Shown piece by piece: positions 1 to 5,439 of a stretch of 7,085 bases of DNA; the first letter of the stretch is position 1, and each line of letters begins with the position of its first letter. This DNA comes from Candidatus Nitrosopumilus sp. (GTDB taxonomy: Archaea; Thermoproteota; Nitrososphaeria; Nitrososphaerales; Nitrosopumilaceae): the NCBI GenBank assembly GCA_030637455.1, contig DAOWGL010000171.1, positions 1-7,085 of the forward strand, written 5' to 3'. The translations under genes and the position numbers were made by a program. The notes beneath the pieces are model-generated. The model did no database searches. It was not told the origin of the DNA and worked only from the letters and a program-made list of their open reading frames with translations.

Positions 1-1091
1 AAAGAAAAGTATTCTGGGTATATTGGGAATCTACATTTTAAATCAAAGCCTGCTTTCTTGGAGTATTCATCCACTTTGCTAATTTCTGGCCAAGAAAATT
101 CAGGATTTACAAAATCGGGTGTAAGTGGAGATATTCCTCCCCAGTCATTTATTCCAACTGACAAGAAACTCTGATATGATTTTGGAGATAGGTTTGGAGG
201 AATCTGTATGTTCATTTGCGGCATGATGATTCTTGATAGTGCTACAACTAGTTTGAAGTATTTTTCATCAGCTGATGGTTGGTCTTTCATTTTAGTATCT
301 GGCTTTGGTTGAAAGTTTTGTAAAATCACTTCTTGAATATTCCCATGTTTGTCGTCTAGTTGTTTTATTGCAAACAATGAATCAATTATTTCCTCTATGG
401 TCTCCCCGATACCTACTAGAATGCCTGTAGTCATTGGGATGCCTAGTTTTCCAGAATTTTCTAAAATTTCTAATCTTGCTTTTGGTCTTTTACTTGCTGC
501 CAAATGGTGTGGCATGCCTTTTTCAGTTAGTCGCTCACTAACGTTTTCTAGCATTACGCCCATTGACACATTAGTTTTTTTCAATTCCTTCATCTCGTCA
601 TAATTTAGATTTCCAGCATTTGTGTGTGGGAACAATCCCATTTCTAATGCAATTTCTGAAGAATGAATCAGGTATTCTACAGTGGATTTGAAACCGTTTT
701 CTTTTAACCAGTCTCGAGCTTCTTGATATCTTTGTTCTGGCTGTTCACCTGTAACAAAAAGCGTTTCTACGCATTTGTATTTTTTTGCAAGTGTTAGCAA
801 TTCAATAATTTGTTGTTTTGACATTAACGAAAGTTTTGCCTCTCCGGGTTCTGATTTGTAAGTACAGTATGAGCAAGTATCTTTACATAGATTTACAATA
901 TTGAAAAATGCTTTTTTGGAAAATGTCACAGAATTTTTTTTGAATTTTTTTCTTAAATTTTGTGAGACTTTGAACAAGTCATCTGAGTTTTTTATTGCTT
1001 TTTGATATATCTCAATAATGTCTTGACGGGAAACTGGCTTGCCCTCTAAAATATTGTTTAAACTCTCTGAATCAAAGACAAGATTGTTCAA
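1..1091 (-). CDS. cofG: FO synthase subunit 1 CofG (radical SAM), 3' end cut by window edge
   Basis: CofG works with CofH to make FO, the deazaflavin core of coenzyme F420, from a riboflavin-pathway intermediate and tyrosine. About 363 codons are visible, with no stop before the left edge. The radical-SAM cluster motif CKDTCSYC has cysteines at about residues 69, 73 and 76. A TGE motif lies near 115 and LVGIGE at about 225-230. The CofG-type C-terminal block NDWGGISPLTPDFVNPE starts near residue 315. This block separates it from CofH, which has a different motif there. The reading frame is intact throughout. An in-frame TAA at 1107-1109 limits the N-terminus. TTG at 1091 is the best start: there is no ATG before the Fe-S motif, and a TATA-like box lies about 26 nt upstream, so the mRNA is probably leaderless. 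The HtrA-like gene ends 42 nt upstream on the same strand. The family call is very secure. The exact start is an inference. Confidence 0.95.
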   Translation of the reverse strand, partial: MNNLVFDSESLNNILEGKPVSRQDIIEIYQKAIKNSDDLFKVSQNLRKKFKKNSVTFSKKAFFNIVNLCKDTCSYCTYKSEPGEAKLSLMSKQQIIELLTLAKKYKCVETLFVTGEQPEQRYQEARDWLKENGFKSTVEYLIHSSEIALEMGLFPHTNAGNLNYDEMKELKKTNVSMGVMLENVSERLTEKGMPHHLAASKRPKARLEILENSGKLGIPMTTGILVGIGETIEEIIDSLFAIKQLDDKHGNIQEVILQNFQPKPDTKMKDQPSADEKYFKLVVALSRIIMPQMNIQIPPNLSPKSYQSFLSVGINDWGGISPLTPDFVNPEFSWPEISKVDEYSKKAGFDLKCRFPIYPEYFS

Positions 1092-1112
1092 CAGAAGAAT
1101 TTCTTGTTAGGA

Positions 1113-1122
1113 AGTATTTATG
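1113..1122 (-). promoter_or_regulatory. TATA-like box for cofG
   Basis: Read on the minus strand this is CATAAATACT, an archaeal TATA-like element centred about 26 nt upstream of the TTG at 1091. It lies in the 42-nt gap after the HtrA-like gene. cofG could therefore be transcribed from its own leaderless start as well as by read-through. Called by eye only. Confidence 0.5.
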
Positions 1123-1133
1123 CTTGTATTGAT

Positions 1134-2267
1134 TTAATTTCCATTTGGTCTTCCATCTAGTGTAATTGTGATATTTGTAGTCCTTCCGTCTCTTAGGATT
1201 TCTAAAACCATTTCGTCTCCTACTGATTTTGCTCTTTGCAAATGAACCAAAATATCGTCAATTTTTCTGACCTCTTTTCCATCTACTGCTAAAATGACAT
1301 CTCCTCCTACTGGATAGTTTACTCCATCAACTTCGATGGTTTTCTCTGAACCAATCAACCCTGCCTGGAATGCTGGACTATCTTCTACTACTGTAATTAC
1401 TAGAAATCCAATTGCATCTTTTAGATTCAGAGCACTTGCCATGTCTGGATCAATATCTCTACCTGAAATTCCAATCCATGGGTGTTTGTATTCTCCCTTT
1501 TCAATTAATGTCGGAACAATTTTTGCAACAGTTTGTGATGGGATTGAAAATCCAACCCCTGCAAATTCACCTGTTCCTGATTGTATTGCCGTGTTAATTC
1601 CAACTATTTCTCCACGCATGTTCAGTAGTGGTCCGCCAGAATTCCCTGGATTGATTGCAGCATCTGTTTGAATTACATCTGGGATTTGATAATTTGATTC
1701 TGTTGGAAGTAATCTTCCTAATTGACTGATAATTCCTGCAGTCATGGAACCTGACAATCCAAATGGGTTTCCGATTGCTGCTATCTGCTCTCCGACTTTG
1801 AGATTGGATGAATCCCCAATAGATAATGGATGTAAAAATGATAAATCTGCATTGACTTTGATGACGGCAATGTCTGTGTATGTATCTGTTCCAATAATGT
1901 CTGCATTGTATGATCTACCATCAAGAAATGTAACTACTACTTTGTTTGCATCTTTTATGACATGTGCATTTGTTATGATGTGGCCTTTCTTGTCAAAAAC
2001 AAAACCTGAACCTATTCCTCCTGTAATATCTTCTGATTCCCCTCTTTGAACATTAACTCTAACCACTCCTGGTTCTGATTTTTCAAAAATTTCAATTAAT
2101 GATAAACTCTTGGAAAACAACGGTGTTGCTTCAGCAACAATGTCCGGATTAGTATTACTGATATCTGGTTTCAATGATTCTGGTGGTGCGATAAACAGTA
2201 CTGCAACAATAAATAATGTCATTGCTGCTCCTATTGCTCCACCTACAAATACTCCTGATTTGTCCAT
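1134..2267 (-). CDS. htrA: HtrA/DegP-type membrane-anchored serine protease with one PDZ domain
   Basis: This is a 377-aa trypsin-fold protease of the HtrA family, which degrades damaged or misfolded envelope proteins. Residues about 8-27 form an uncleaved-looking signal anchor, so the protease domain should face outside the cytoplasmic membrane. The catalytic triad is complete: His102 in TNAHV, Asp132 in TDIAVIKV and Ser210 in NPGNSGGPL. The protease domain runs from about 55 to 255. A single PDZ domain follows from about 262 to the end, including the VVEDSPAFQAGL and GGDVILAVDGKEV signatures. The length is usual for one-PDZ HtrA proteins. ATG at 2267 is supported by a TATA-like box about 26 nt upstream and by the position of the membrane anchor. 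It lies 36 nt after the glycosyltransferase gene and 42 nt before cofG, all on the same strand. The family is certain. Substrates are unknown. Confidence 0.95.
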   Translation of the reverse strand: MDKSGVFVGGAIGAAMTLFIVAVLFIAPPESLKPDISNTNPDIVAEATPLFSKSLSLIEIFEKSEPGVVRVNVQRGESEDITGGIGSGFVFDKKGHIITNAHVIKDANKVVVTFLDGRSYNADIIGTDTYTDIAVIKVNADLSFLHPLSIGDSSNLKVGEQIAAIGNPFGLSGSMTAGIISQLGRLLPTESNYQIPDVIQTDAAINPGNSGGPLLNMRGEIVGINTAIQSGTGEFAGVGFSIPSQTVAKIVPTLIEKGEYKHPWIGISGRDIDPDMASALNLKDAIGFLVITVVEDSPAFQAGLIGSEKTIEVDGVNYPVGGDVILAVDGKEVRKIDDILVHLQRAKSVGDEMVLEILRDGRTTNITITLDGRPNGN

Positions 2268-2289
2268 GAGGGTTTTTTCCTTGTTTTCT

Positions 2290-2297
2290 ATCTAAAA
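2290..2297 (-). promoter_or_regulatory. TATA-like box for the HtrA-like gene
   Basis: The minus strand reads TTTTAGAT here, centred about 26-27 nt before the ATG at 2267. This fits a leaderless transcript and suggests the protease can be expressed apart from the upstream glycosyltransferase. Called by eye. Confidence 0.45.
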
Positions 2298-2303
2298 GGC
2301 TTG

Positions 2304-3512
2304 CTATACGCTGATTGAGCTTTGAGAATGATCTTTCATTGAATAACTTCTACCTCTCCATGTTACCGCGGATTTTCTTTTAGCTTGTAGTAATCCACTC
2401 AAAAATCCTAAGACTACCACCAAACTTCCTAATGGTGCAAATATTGCATATACTAGTTTTATCTTTAAACCTATTTTCACTTCTATTATCGCTCCAATGT
2501 AAATCAGAACTGAAGCAATTGCCGATGTCATACAAAGTATTTTTGCAGATGTTGCCTCTATTGCTAACAAAGTTGAAATTGCTAATATTGGAAATGGAAC
2601 AAACAACAAAAATACTATTGCAAAAAATATCCCTATTGCAATTTTTCCACTTTGAAGATAGAGTGGCACCATTAATCTTTTTAGGGCATTCCATAATGTG
2701 CCCTTGTCTCGTGCCCAAATCGCTTCAATGAGATGTTCTCCACGAACCATTTTCATTTTATATCCTGCATCCTTTACTTTTTTCCCTAGTGCGCCATCTT
2801 CAATAATTTCCTGCTTGACTCCTTCATGCGTACCAATTTCTTGATATGTTGTTTTTTTCAGAATAAAGAAACTCCCAAAAAAATAACCTGTCTTTTTTGC
2901 TGGGTTGTTTACATTCAATGCTGAAAATCTAGTATGCAAAAATGTTGAAATCATTGGTAGTGTAATGTTTGTCCAAAAATCAAATGTTAGCATTTTTGGT
3001 ATTGCTGATAATGCATCTAATCCCAATGAATTCAAATGAGATACTGCAAGTGTTATGACATTTTTTGCATGTGTTGTGTCTGCATCAGTGAATAGTAATA
3101 ATTCACCTGTTGCTTTTCCGTAACCTTCCATACATGCCCAGTTCTTTCCCATCCAGCCATCTGGTTTTGGTTTTGCAGACACTGGAATTATTTTTGAATA
3201 TTTTTTTGCATATTCTGAAATTATTTCCCACGTTTTATCCTCTGATGAATCATCAATTACAATAATTTCATAATTTTCATAGTCTTGTTTTACTAACGAA
3301 TCTAAGCATTTTCCAATAAATTCTTCTTCGTTCCTTGCTGGTAAAATTATTGAAACTTTGGGATTTGTTTTAGATATGTTTTCAAATTTATCTAAATATG
3401 GTGTCAATCTAAATGAATCAAGCATTGATTTGATAAGAAAAATCCATGCACCACAAATCCCAATTAGAATTGCAGTTAATGTATAATTGAAAATATCTAA
3501 AATTAAATCCAT
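2304..3512 (-). CDS. GT2 family membrane glycosyltransferase (HpnB/CrtQ-like)
   Basis: This 402-aa family 2 glycosyltransferase should transfer a sugar from a nucleotide-sugar donor to a lipid or polyisoprenoid acceptor at the membrane. A membrane segment occupies about residues 8-28. The GT-A domain begins with VSIILPARNEEEFIGKCL (about 53-70) and has VIDDSSED (about 85-92). The metal-binding DxD is DAD at 143-145, and the ED base motif is at 238-239. The GWMGKNWA segment near 119-126 and the C-terminal VTWRGRSY (about 383-390) resemble the hopanoid/carotenoid-associated HpnB and CrtQ subgroup. That points to a lipid acceptor but does not identify it. Three or so hydrophobic helices lie between about 290 and 375. 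The start at 3512 is 5 nt after the stop of the SRPBCC gene, so the two are almost certainly cotranscribed. The family is secure. The acceptor is unknown. Confidence 0.9.
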   Translation of the reverse strand: MDLILDIFNYTLTAILIGICGAWIFLIKSMLDSFRLTPYLDKFENISKTNPKVSIILPARNEEEFIGKCLDSLVKQDYENYEIIVIDDSSEDKTWEIISEYAKKYSKIIPVSAKPKPDGWMGKNWACMEGYGKATGELLLFTDADTTHAKNVITLAVSHLNSLGLDALSAIPKMLTFDFWTNITLPMISTFLHTRFSALNVNNPAKKTGYFFGSFFILKKTTYQEIGTHEGVKQEIIEDGALGKKVKDAGYKMKMVRGEHLIEAIWARDKGTLWNALKRLMVPLYLQSGKIAIGIFFAIVFLLFVPFPILAISTLLAIEATSAKILCMTSAIASVLIYIGAIIEVKIGLKIKLVYAIFAPLGSLVVVLGFLSGLLQAKRKSAVTWRGRSYSMKDHSQSSISV

Positions 3513-3517
3513 GAAAC

Positions 3518-3934
3518 CTATCTCTCGATTTCTTCTTTGATACTTTGCATGGCCTGCTCTGTACCACTTTTGATGTGTTTTTTAATTATGCCCGTAAACA
3601 TACCCATCATCCCTGTCAGTTTAATGTCCCAATATGTTGAAAGTATTGTTTTTTCACCTTTAGTAGATAATGATATTATTTTTTCACCATCGATTATCCC
3701 TTTGGTGAATCTTACTTCAATTTTCTCTTTAGGGTGAATTTTTACTTGTTGTAAGCATTTTTGGTCTCTAAATGCAATTGTAACTTCTCTGTTGATGGTG
3801 TTTCCCTCTTTTGAAATATTTCTAACTTCTTTGGTGCCCTTCCAAAACTTTGGCTCATTATCTATATCTGAAACAATATCCCACACTTTCTCTATTGGTG
3901 CGTTAATTTCCACTTCAACTTGGATTGTAGCCAT
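3518..3934 (-). CDS. SRPBCC/START-like (polyketide cyclase-type) ligand-binding protein
   Basis: This 138-aa protein has the pattern of the SRPBCC helix-grip fold. It opens with a beta strand (IQVEVEINAP), then IEKVWDIVSDIDNEPKFW, the usual first-helix signature of the cyclase/dehydrase (CoxG-like) branch. Alternating beta strands follow through TYWDIKLTG, and a long C-terminal helix starts near residue 113. Such proteins bind a hydrophobic ligand in a cavity between the sheet and the last helix. Some are enzymes and some are carriers. No catalytic residues can be assigned here. The length is normal for the fold. The ATG at 3934 lies about 30 nt from the centre of a strong TATA box, giving a leader of only a few nucleotides. 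It is the first gene of a unit with the glycosyltransferase 5 nt downstream, so a lipid or isoprenoid ligand is a reasonable guess but not shown. Confidence 0.85.
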   Translation of the reverse strand: MATIQVEVEINAPIEKVWDIVSDIDNEPKFWKGTKEVRNISKEGNTINREVTIAFRDQKCLQQVKIHPKEKIEVRFTKGIIDGEKIISLSTKGEKTILSTYWDIKLTGMMGMFTGIIKKHIKSGTEQAMQSIKEEIER

Positions 3935-3958
3935 AGGATGAAATCAATTCTTCCGCAT

Positions 3959-3969
3959 TAAATATATTA
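3959..3969. promoter_or_regulatory. Palindromic TATA box shared by divergent transcripts
   Basis: The sequence TAAATATATTA is nearly self-complementary. On minus it lies about 30 nt before the SRPBCC start at 3934. On plus it lies about 27 nt before the first paired base of the structured element at 3992. One TBP-binding site could therefore serve both directions. Spacing was measured by hand, and transcription start sites are inferred. Confidence 0.55.
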
Positions 3970-3991
3970 GATTCCTACAACGTTTCAAGTA

Positions 3992-4070
3992 GACTGTGAT
4001 CGGTAACATGCCTAAAATCCGGAACATTAACTCCAGTTCCAATGGCGTTTGCCATTCTTCGGTCACAGTC
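3992..4070 (+). ncRNA. Candidate structured small RNA or leader, three-way junction
   Basis: The ends pair over 11 bp: 3992-4002 (GACTGTGATCG) with 4060-4070 (CGGTCACAGTC), with one U-G wobble. A further G4003-U4059 wobble extends the stem. Inside are two abutting hairpins: 4021-4025 with 4036-4040 (GGAAC/GTTCC, 10-nt loop), and 4041-4046 with 4051-4056 (AATGGC/GCCATT, loop GTTT). A 17-nt single-stranded stretch (4004-4020) joins the closing stem to the first hairpin. GC content is about 47%, clearly above the flanks. Both wobbles become A-C mismatches if the other strand is transcribed, which favours plus. The TATA box at 3959-3969 predicts a start almost exactly at the stem's first base. 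It matches no tRNA, C/D or H/ACA pattern that I can apply. It could be a free RNA or a 5' leader of the gene that follows. Folding was done by eye. Confidence 0.5.
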
Positions 4071-4072
4071 CC

Positions 4073-4080
4073 TTAAAATT
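4073..4080 (+). promoter_or_regulatory. Weak TATA-like box before the small unknown gene
   Basis: TTAAAATT lies directly after the structured element, about 31 nt before the in-frame ATG at 4108 and only about 13 nt before the ATG at 4090. If used, it favours the 4108 start with a leader of a few nucleotides. The alternative is read-through from the 3959-3969 box. Confidence 0.3.
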
Positions 4081-4089
4081 TGAAAAAAA

Positions 4090-4305
4090 ATGAAACCAAC
4101 AAAATACATGCCAAAAATTGAAACTCTGGATGGTGCAGGTTTTTGGAAAAATGCATATGCTCACCAAAGAGGAAAATTATTGAAAAAAGTTAATGTTCCA
4201 GAAGATCAAATAATTGAACTAGTTAACAAAAAGTACATGGAAATCCCTGCAGCATTAAGATATGAAATTGAAACAAGTGGGATAAATAAAAAAGATTTAC
4301 AATGA
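4090..4305 (+). CDS. Small conserved-looking protein of unknown function
   Basis: I do not recognise this protein. From ATG at 4090 it is 71 aa. A second in-frame ATG at 4108 would give 65 aa starting MPKIETLDGAGFW, which looks like a more natural N-terminus. A weak TATA box is also spaced better for it. The protein is soluble, rich in Lys and Glu, and has no membrane segment, cysteine or recognisable motif. The middle (LLKKVNVPEDQIIELVNKKY) and the end (PAALRYEIETSGINKKDL) look helical, as in a small helical bundle. Codon use resembles the neighbouring genes. It sits just downstream of the candidate structured RNA and 40 nt upstream of the tRNA-binding-domain gene on the same strand. That supports a real gene but gives no function. 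Confidence 0.75.
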   Translation: MKPTKYMPKIETLDGAGFWKNAYAHQRGKLLKKVNVPEDQIIELVNKKYMEIPAALRYEIETSGINKKDLQ

Positions 4306-4316
4306 AATTCGAAAAT

Positions 4317-4325
4317 CATTTTAAC
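4317..4325 (+). promoter_or_regulatory. TATA-like box for the tRNA-binding-domain gene
   Basis: CATTTTAAC is centred about 25 nt before the ATG at 4346 and would give a leaderless mRNA. A GGGAGA run at 4326-4331 looks like a Shine-Dalgarno sequence but lies about 15 nt from the start, too far for a usual one. Called by eye. Confidence 0.4.
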
Positions 4326-4345
4326 GGGAGAAATTAAGTTTTATC

Positions 4346-4675
4346 ATGTCTACGATAACTTATGATGATTTTGCAAAGTTAGATATTCGAGTTGCAAAAA
4401 TTATTGCTACTGAACCAATTGAAGGTAAATCTAGAATCATCAAAGGTAGGATTGATTTAGGAAATGATGATCAACGTGATGTAATAATTGGAGGTGCACA
4501 ATATTATCAACCTGAAGATATCGTTGGAAAAACTGTTATTGTAATTGCAAATCTTGAACCAAAAAAAATGGCAGGAGTTGAATCAAATGCAATGTTATTG
4601 GCAGCTGATGTCGATGACAAACCTTTCTGGTTAACTGTAACAGAAGAAGTTCCTTTAGGAAGTCCGATCAAATAA
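4346..4675 (+). CDS. tRNA-binding OB-fold protein (MetRS beta-subunit/CsaA-like)
   Basis: This 109-aa protein is a free-standing EMAP/Arc1p-type tRNA-binding domain. It shows the family's run of motifs in order: FAKLDIRVAKI (about 9-19), VIIGGAQYYQPEDIVGKTVIVIANL (about 46-70), PKKMAGVESNAMLLAA (about 72-87) and the closing LGSPIK. The length fits the stand-alone form. In many archaea this domain is annotated as the beta subunit of methionyl-tRNA synthetase. The related CsaA proteins were described as secretion chaperones. The SNAMLLAA segment looks more like the MetRS C-terminal domain than CsaA, so binding tRNA to assist MetRS or another synthetase is the likelier role. That choice is an inference. 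The start at 4346 fits a leaderless transcript from the box at 4317-4325. It faces tbp tail to tail across an AT-rich gap. Confidence 0.9.
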   Translation: MSTITYDDFAKLDIRVAKIIATEPIEGKSRIIKGRIDLGNDDQRDVIIGGAQYYQPEDIVGKTVIVIANLEPKKMAGVESNAMLLAADVDDKPFWLTVTEEVPLGSPIK

Positions 4676-4736
4676 ATCCGATTAAAAATTATTTTTTAAA
4701 TTAAAATTAATGAAAATTAGTTTTTAATCTATAAAA
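4676..4736. terminator. AT-rich convergent terminator region
   Basis: This gap between two convergent genes is almost entirely A and T. A T6 run at 4692-4697 is suited to terminate the plus-strand transcript. Several T-runs read on the minus strand could end tbp. An inverted repeat, GATTAAAAA (4680-4688) and TTTTTAATC (4721-4729), flanks the region with a 32-nt spacer. Oligo-T runs without a strong hairpin are the usual archaeal signal. Confidence 0.6.
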
Positions 4737-5297
4737 TTAATCATAAATCATTAATTCTTTTTCTTCGAGTAATGCGTGTAAGTTGTTTACAGAGCGATAT
4801 ACGTCTTCTTCATGTTTAGCTCCTGTACAGACAAGTTTTCCTGATGAGAATAGCAAAATGACTGTCTTTGGGTCTACCATTCTATGAATGAGTCCTGGGA
4901 ATTGTTCAGGTTCATACATACTTCGTGGTAATGTTCTTGCAGCTTGCTCCAAATGGATTTTTCCTCCTAGATTGATGGATGCGACAATATTCTGAATTGT
5001 TACCACTGCATTTTTTTTGACCTTGATTCCTCCTTTTCGAAGATCCTGCACTACTGTTTTTACTGCTTTTTTGGCCAATTCTTCGGATTTTGAACCAGTG
5101 CACACCATTTTACCTGAAGTGAAAATCAATGTCGCAGTTTTTGGAGTTTTTAATCTGAATACTAGTCCTGGAAATGAGTCTGGATGATATTCTACATCTG
5201 GAAATTTCCTAGTAATATCATCCAAGTCCATTTTCTGCATTACGTCTGCAGAAGCTACAACGTTTTCTACACTTACCATAGGTTTTGTTTGTGGCAT
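4737..5297 (-). CDS. tbp: TATA-box-binding protein (TBP)
   Basis: TBP recognises the archaeal TATA box and, with TFB, recruits RNA polymerase. The 186-aa product has two direct repeats of about 90 residues that form the saddle. The four DNA-intercalating phenylalanines are all in place: F42 (SFPGLVF) and F59 (LIFTSGK) in repeat 1, F133 (QFPGLIH) and F150 (LLFSSGK) in repeat 2. Both repeats carry the SGK(M/L)VCTG signature. One mild oddity is His138 in FPGLIHRM, where many TBPs have Tyr. The tail is short and ends ELMIYD, moderately acidic as in other archaeal TBPs. The ATG at 5297 lies about 28 nt from its own TATA-like box, so the mRNA is probably leaderless. The gene is divergent from the DUF1512 gene and convergent with the tRNA-binding-domain gene. 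Identity is secure. Confidence 0.98.
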   Translation of the reverse strand: MPQTKPMVSVENVVASADVMQKMDLDDITRKFPDVEYHPDSFPGLVFRLKTPKTATLIFTSGKMVCTGSKSEELAKKAVKTVVQDLRKGGIKVKKNAVVTIQNIVASINLGGKIHLEQAARTLPRSMYEPEQFPGLIHRMVDPKTVILLFSSGKLVCTGAKHEEDVYRSVNNLHALLEEKELMIYD

Positions 5298-5320
5298 ATT
5301 TGCCTATTTTGTATTTGAAC

Positions 5321-5330
5321 TATAATAAAA
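5321..5330 (-). promoter_or_regulatory. TATA box of the tbp gene
   Basis: The minus strand reads TTTTATTATA, centred about 28 nt before the tbp ATG. Because tbp encodes the protein that binds such boxes, the strength of this site may matter for TBP level. Called by eye. Confidence 0.55.
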
Positions 5331-5407
5331 GCACTCGTCATTATTCTGCCTAAACACACATTTTTTCATTTTCAGATGTGTTGTACTATTTGAAATTAGG
5401 ACGAATG

Positions 5408-5416
5408 CTTTAATTT
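5408..5416 (+). promoter_or_regulatory. TATA-like box for the DUF1512 gene
   Basis: CTTTAATTT is centred about 27-28 nt before the GTG at 5440. That spacing supports GTG 5440 over TTG 5431, which would be only about 19 nt away and too close for a usual start site. Confidence 0.5.
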
Positions 5417-5439
5417 GGTTCTGAGAAATATTGATTCTA

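Larger units (their letters stand above)
5298..5439. other. Divergent intergenic region between tbp and the DUF1512 gene
   Basis: This gap of about 140 nt holds the two divergent TATA-like boxes (5321-5330 and 5408-5416). Between them is a small inverted repeat, ACACAT at 5356-5361 and ATGTGT at 5376-5381, separated by 14 nt. I see no open frame or RNA gene here. Confidence 0.6.

Noticed and set aside
349..603. 84-aa open frame on plus inside cofG
   Set aside because: It is antisense to a fully intact, motif-rich cofG frame and is rich in Ser and Phe, as expected for a mirror frame. No promoter supports it.
1336..2295. Several plus-strand frames of 61-111 aa across the HtrA-like gene
   Set aside because: All are antisense to the protease, with low-complexity composition and no motif. 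They are shadows of its codon bias.
3992..4070. tRNA gene reading of the folded element
   Set aside because: The size and closed stem invite it, but neither strand has a T-arm with GTTCGA-type loop, a D-arm in place or a sensible anticodon arm. The 11-bp closing stem is too long for an acceptor stem. C/D boxes (RTGATGA, CTGA) and an H/ACA layout are also missing.
4680..4729. Inverted repeat between convergent genes as a transposon end
   Set aside because: The 9-bp arms are almost pure A/T in an A/T-only spacer. There is no transposase, target duplication or change in composition, so a terminator role is simpler.
5431..5439. TTG 5431 as the start of the DUF1512 protein
   Set aside because: It is only about 19 nt from the centre of the TATA-like box, too close for a normal archaeal start site. 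GTG 5440 fits the 25-28 nt spacing seen for neighbouring genes.
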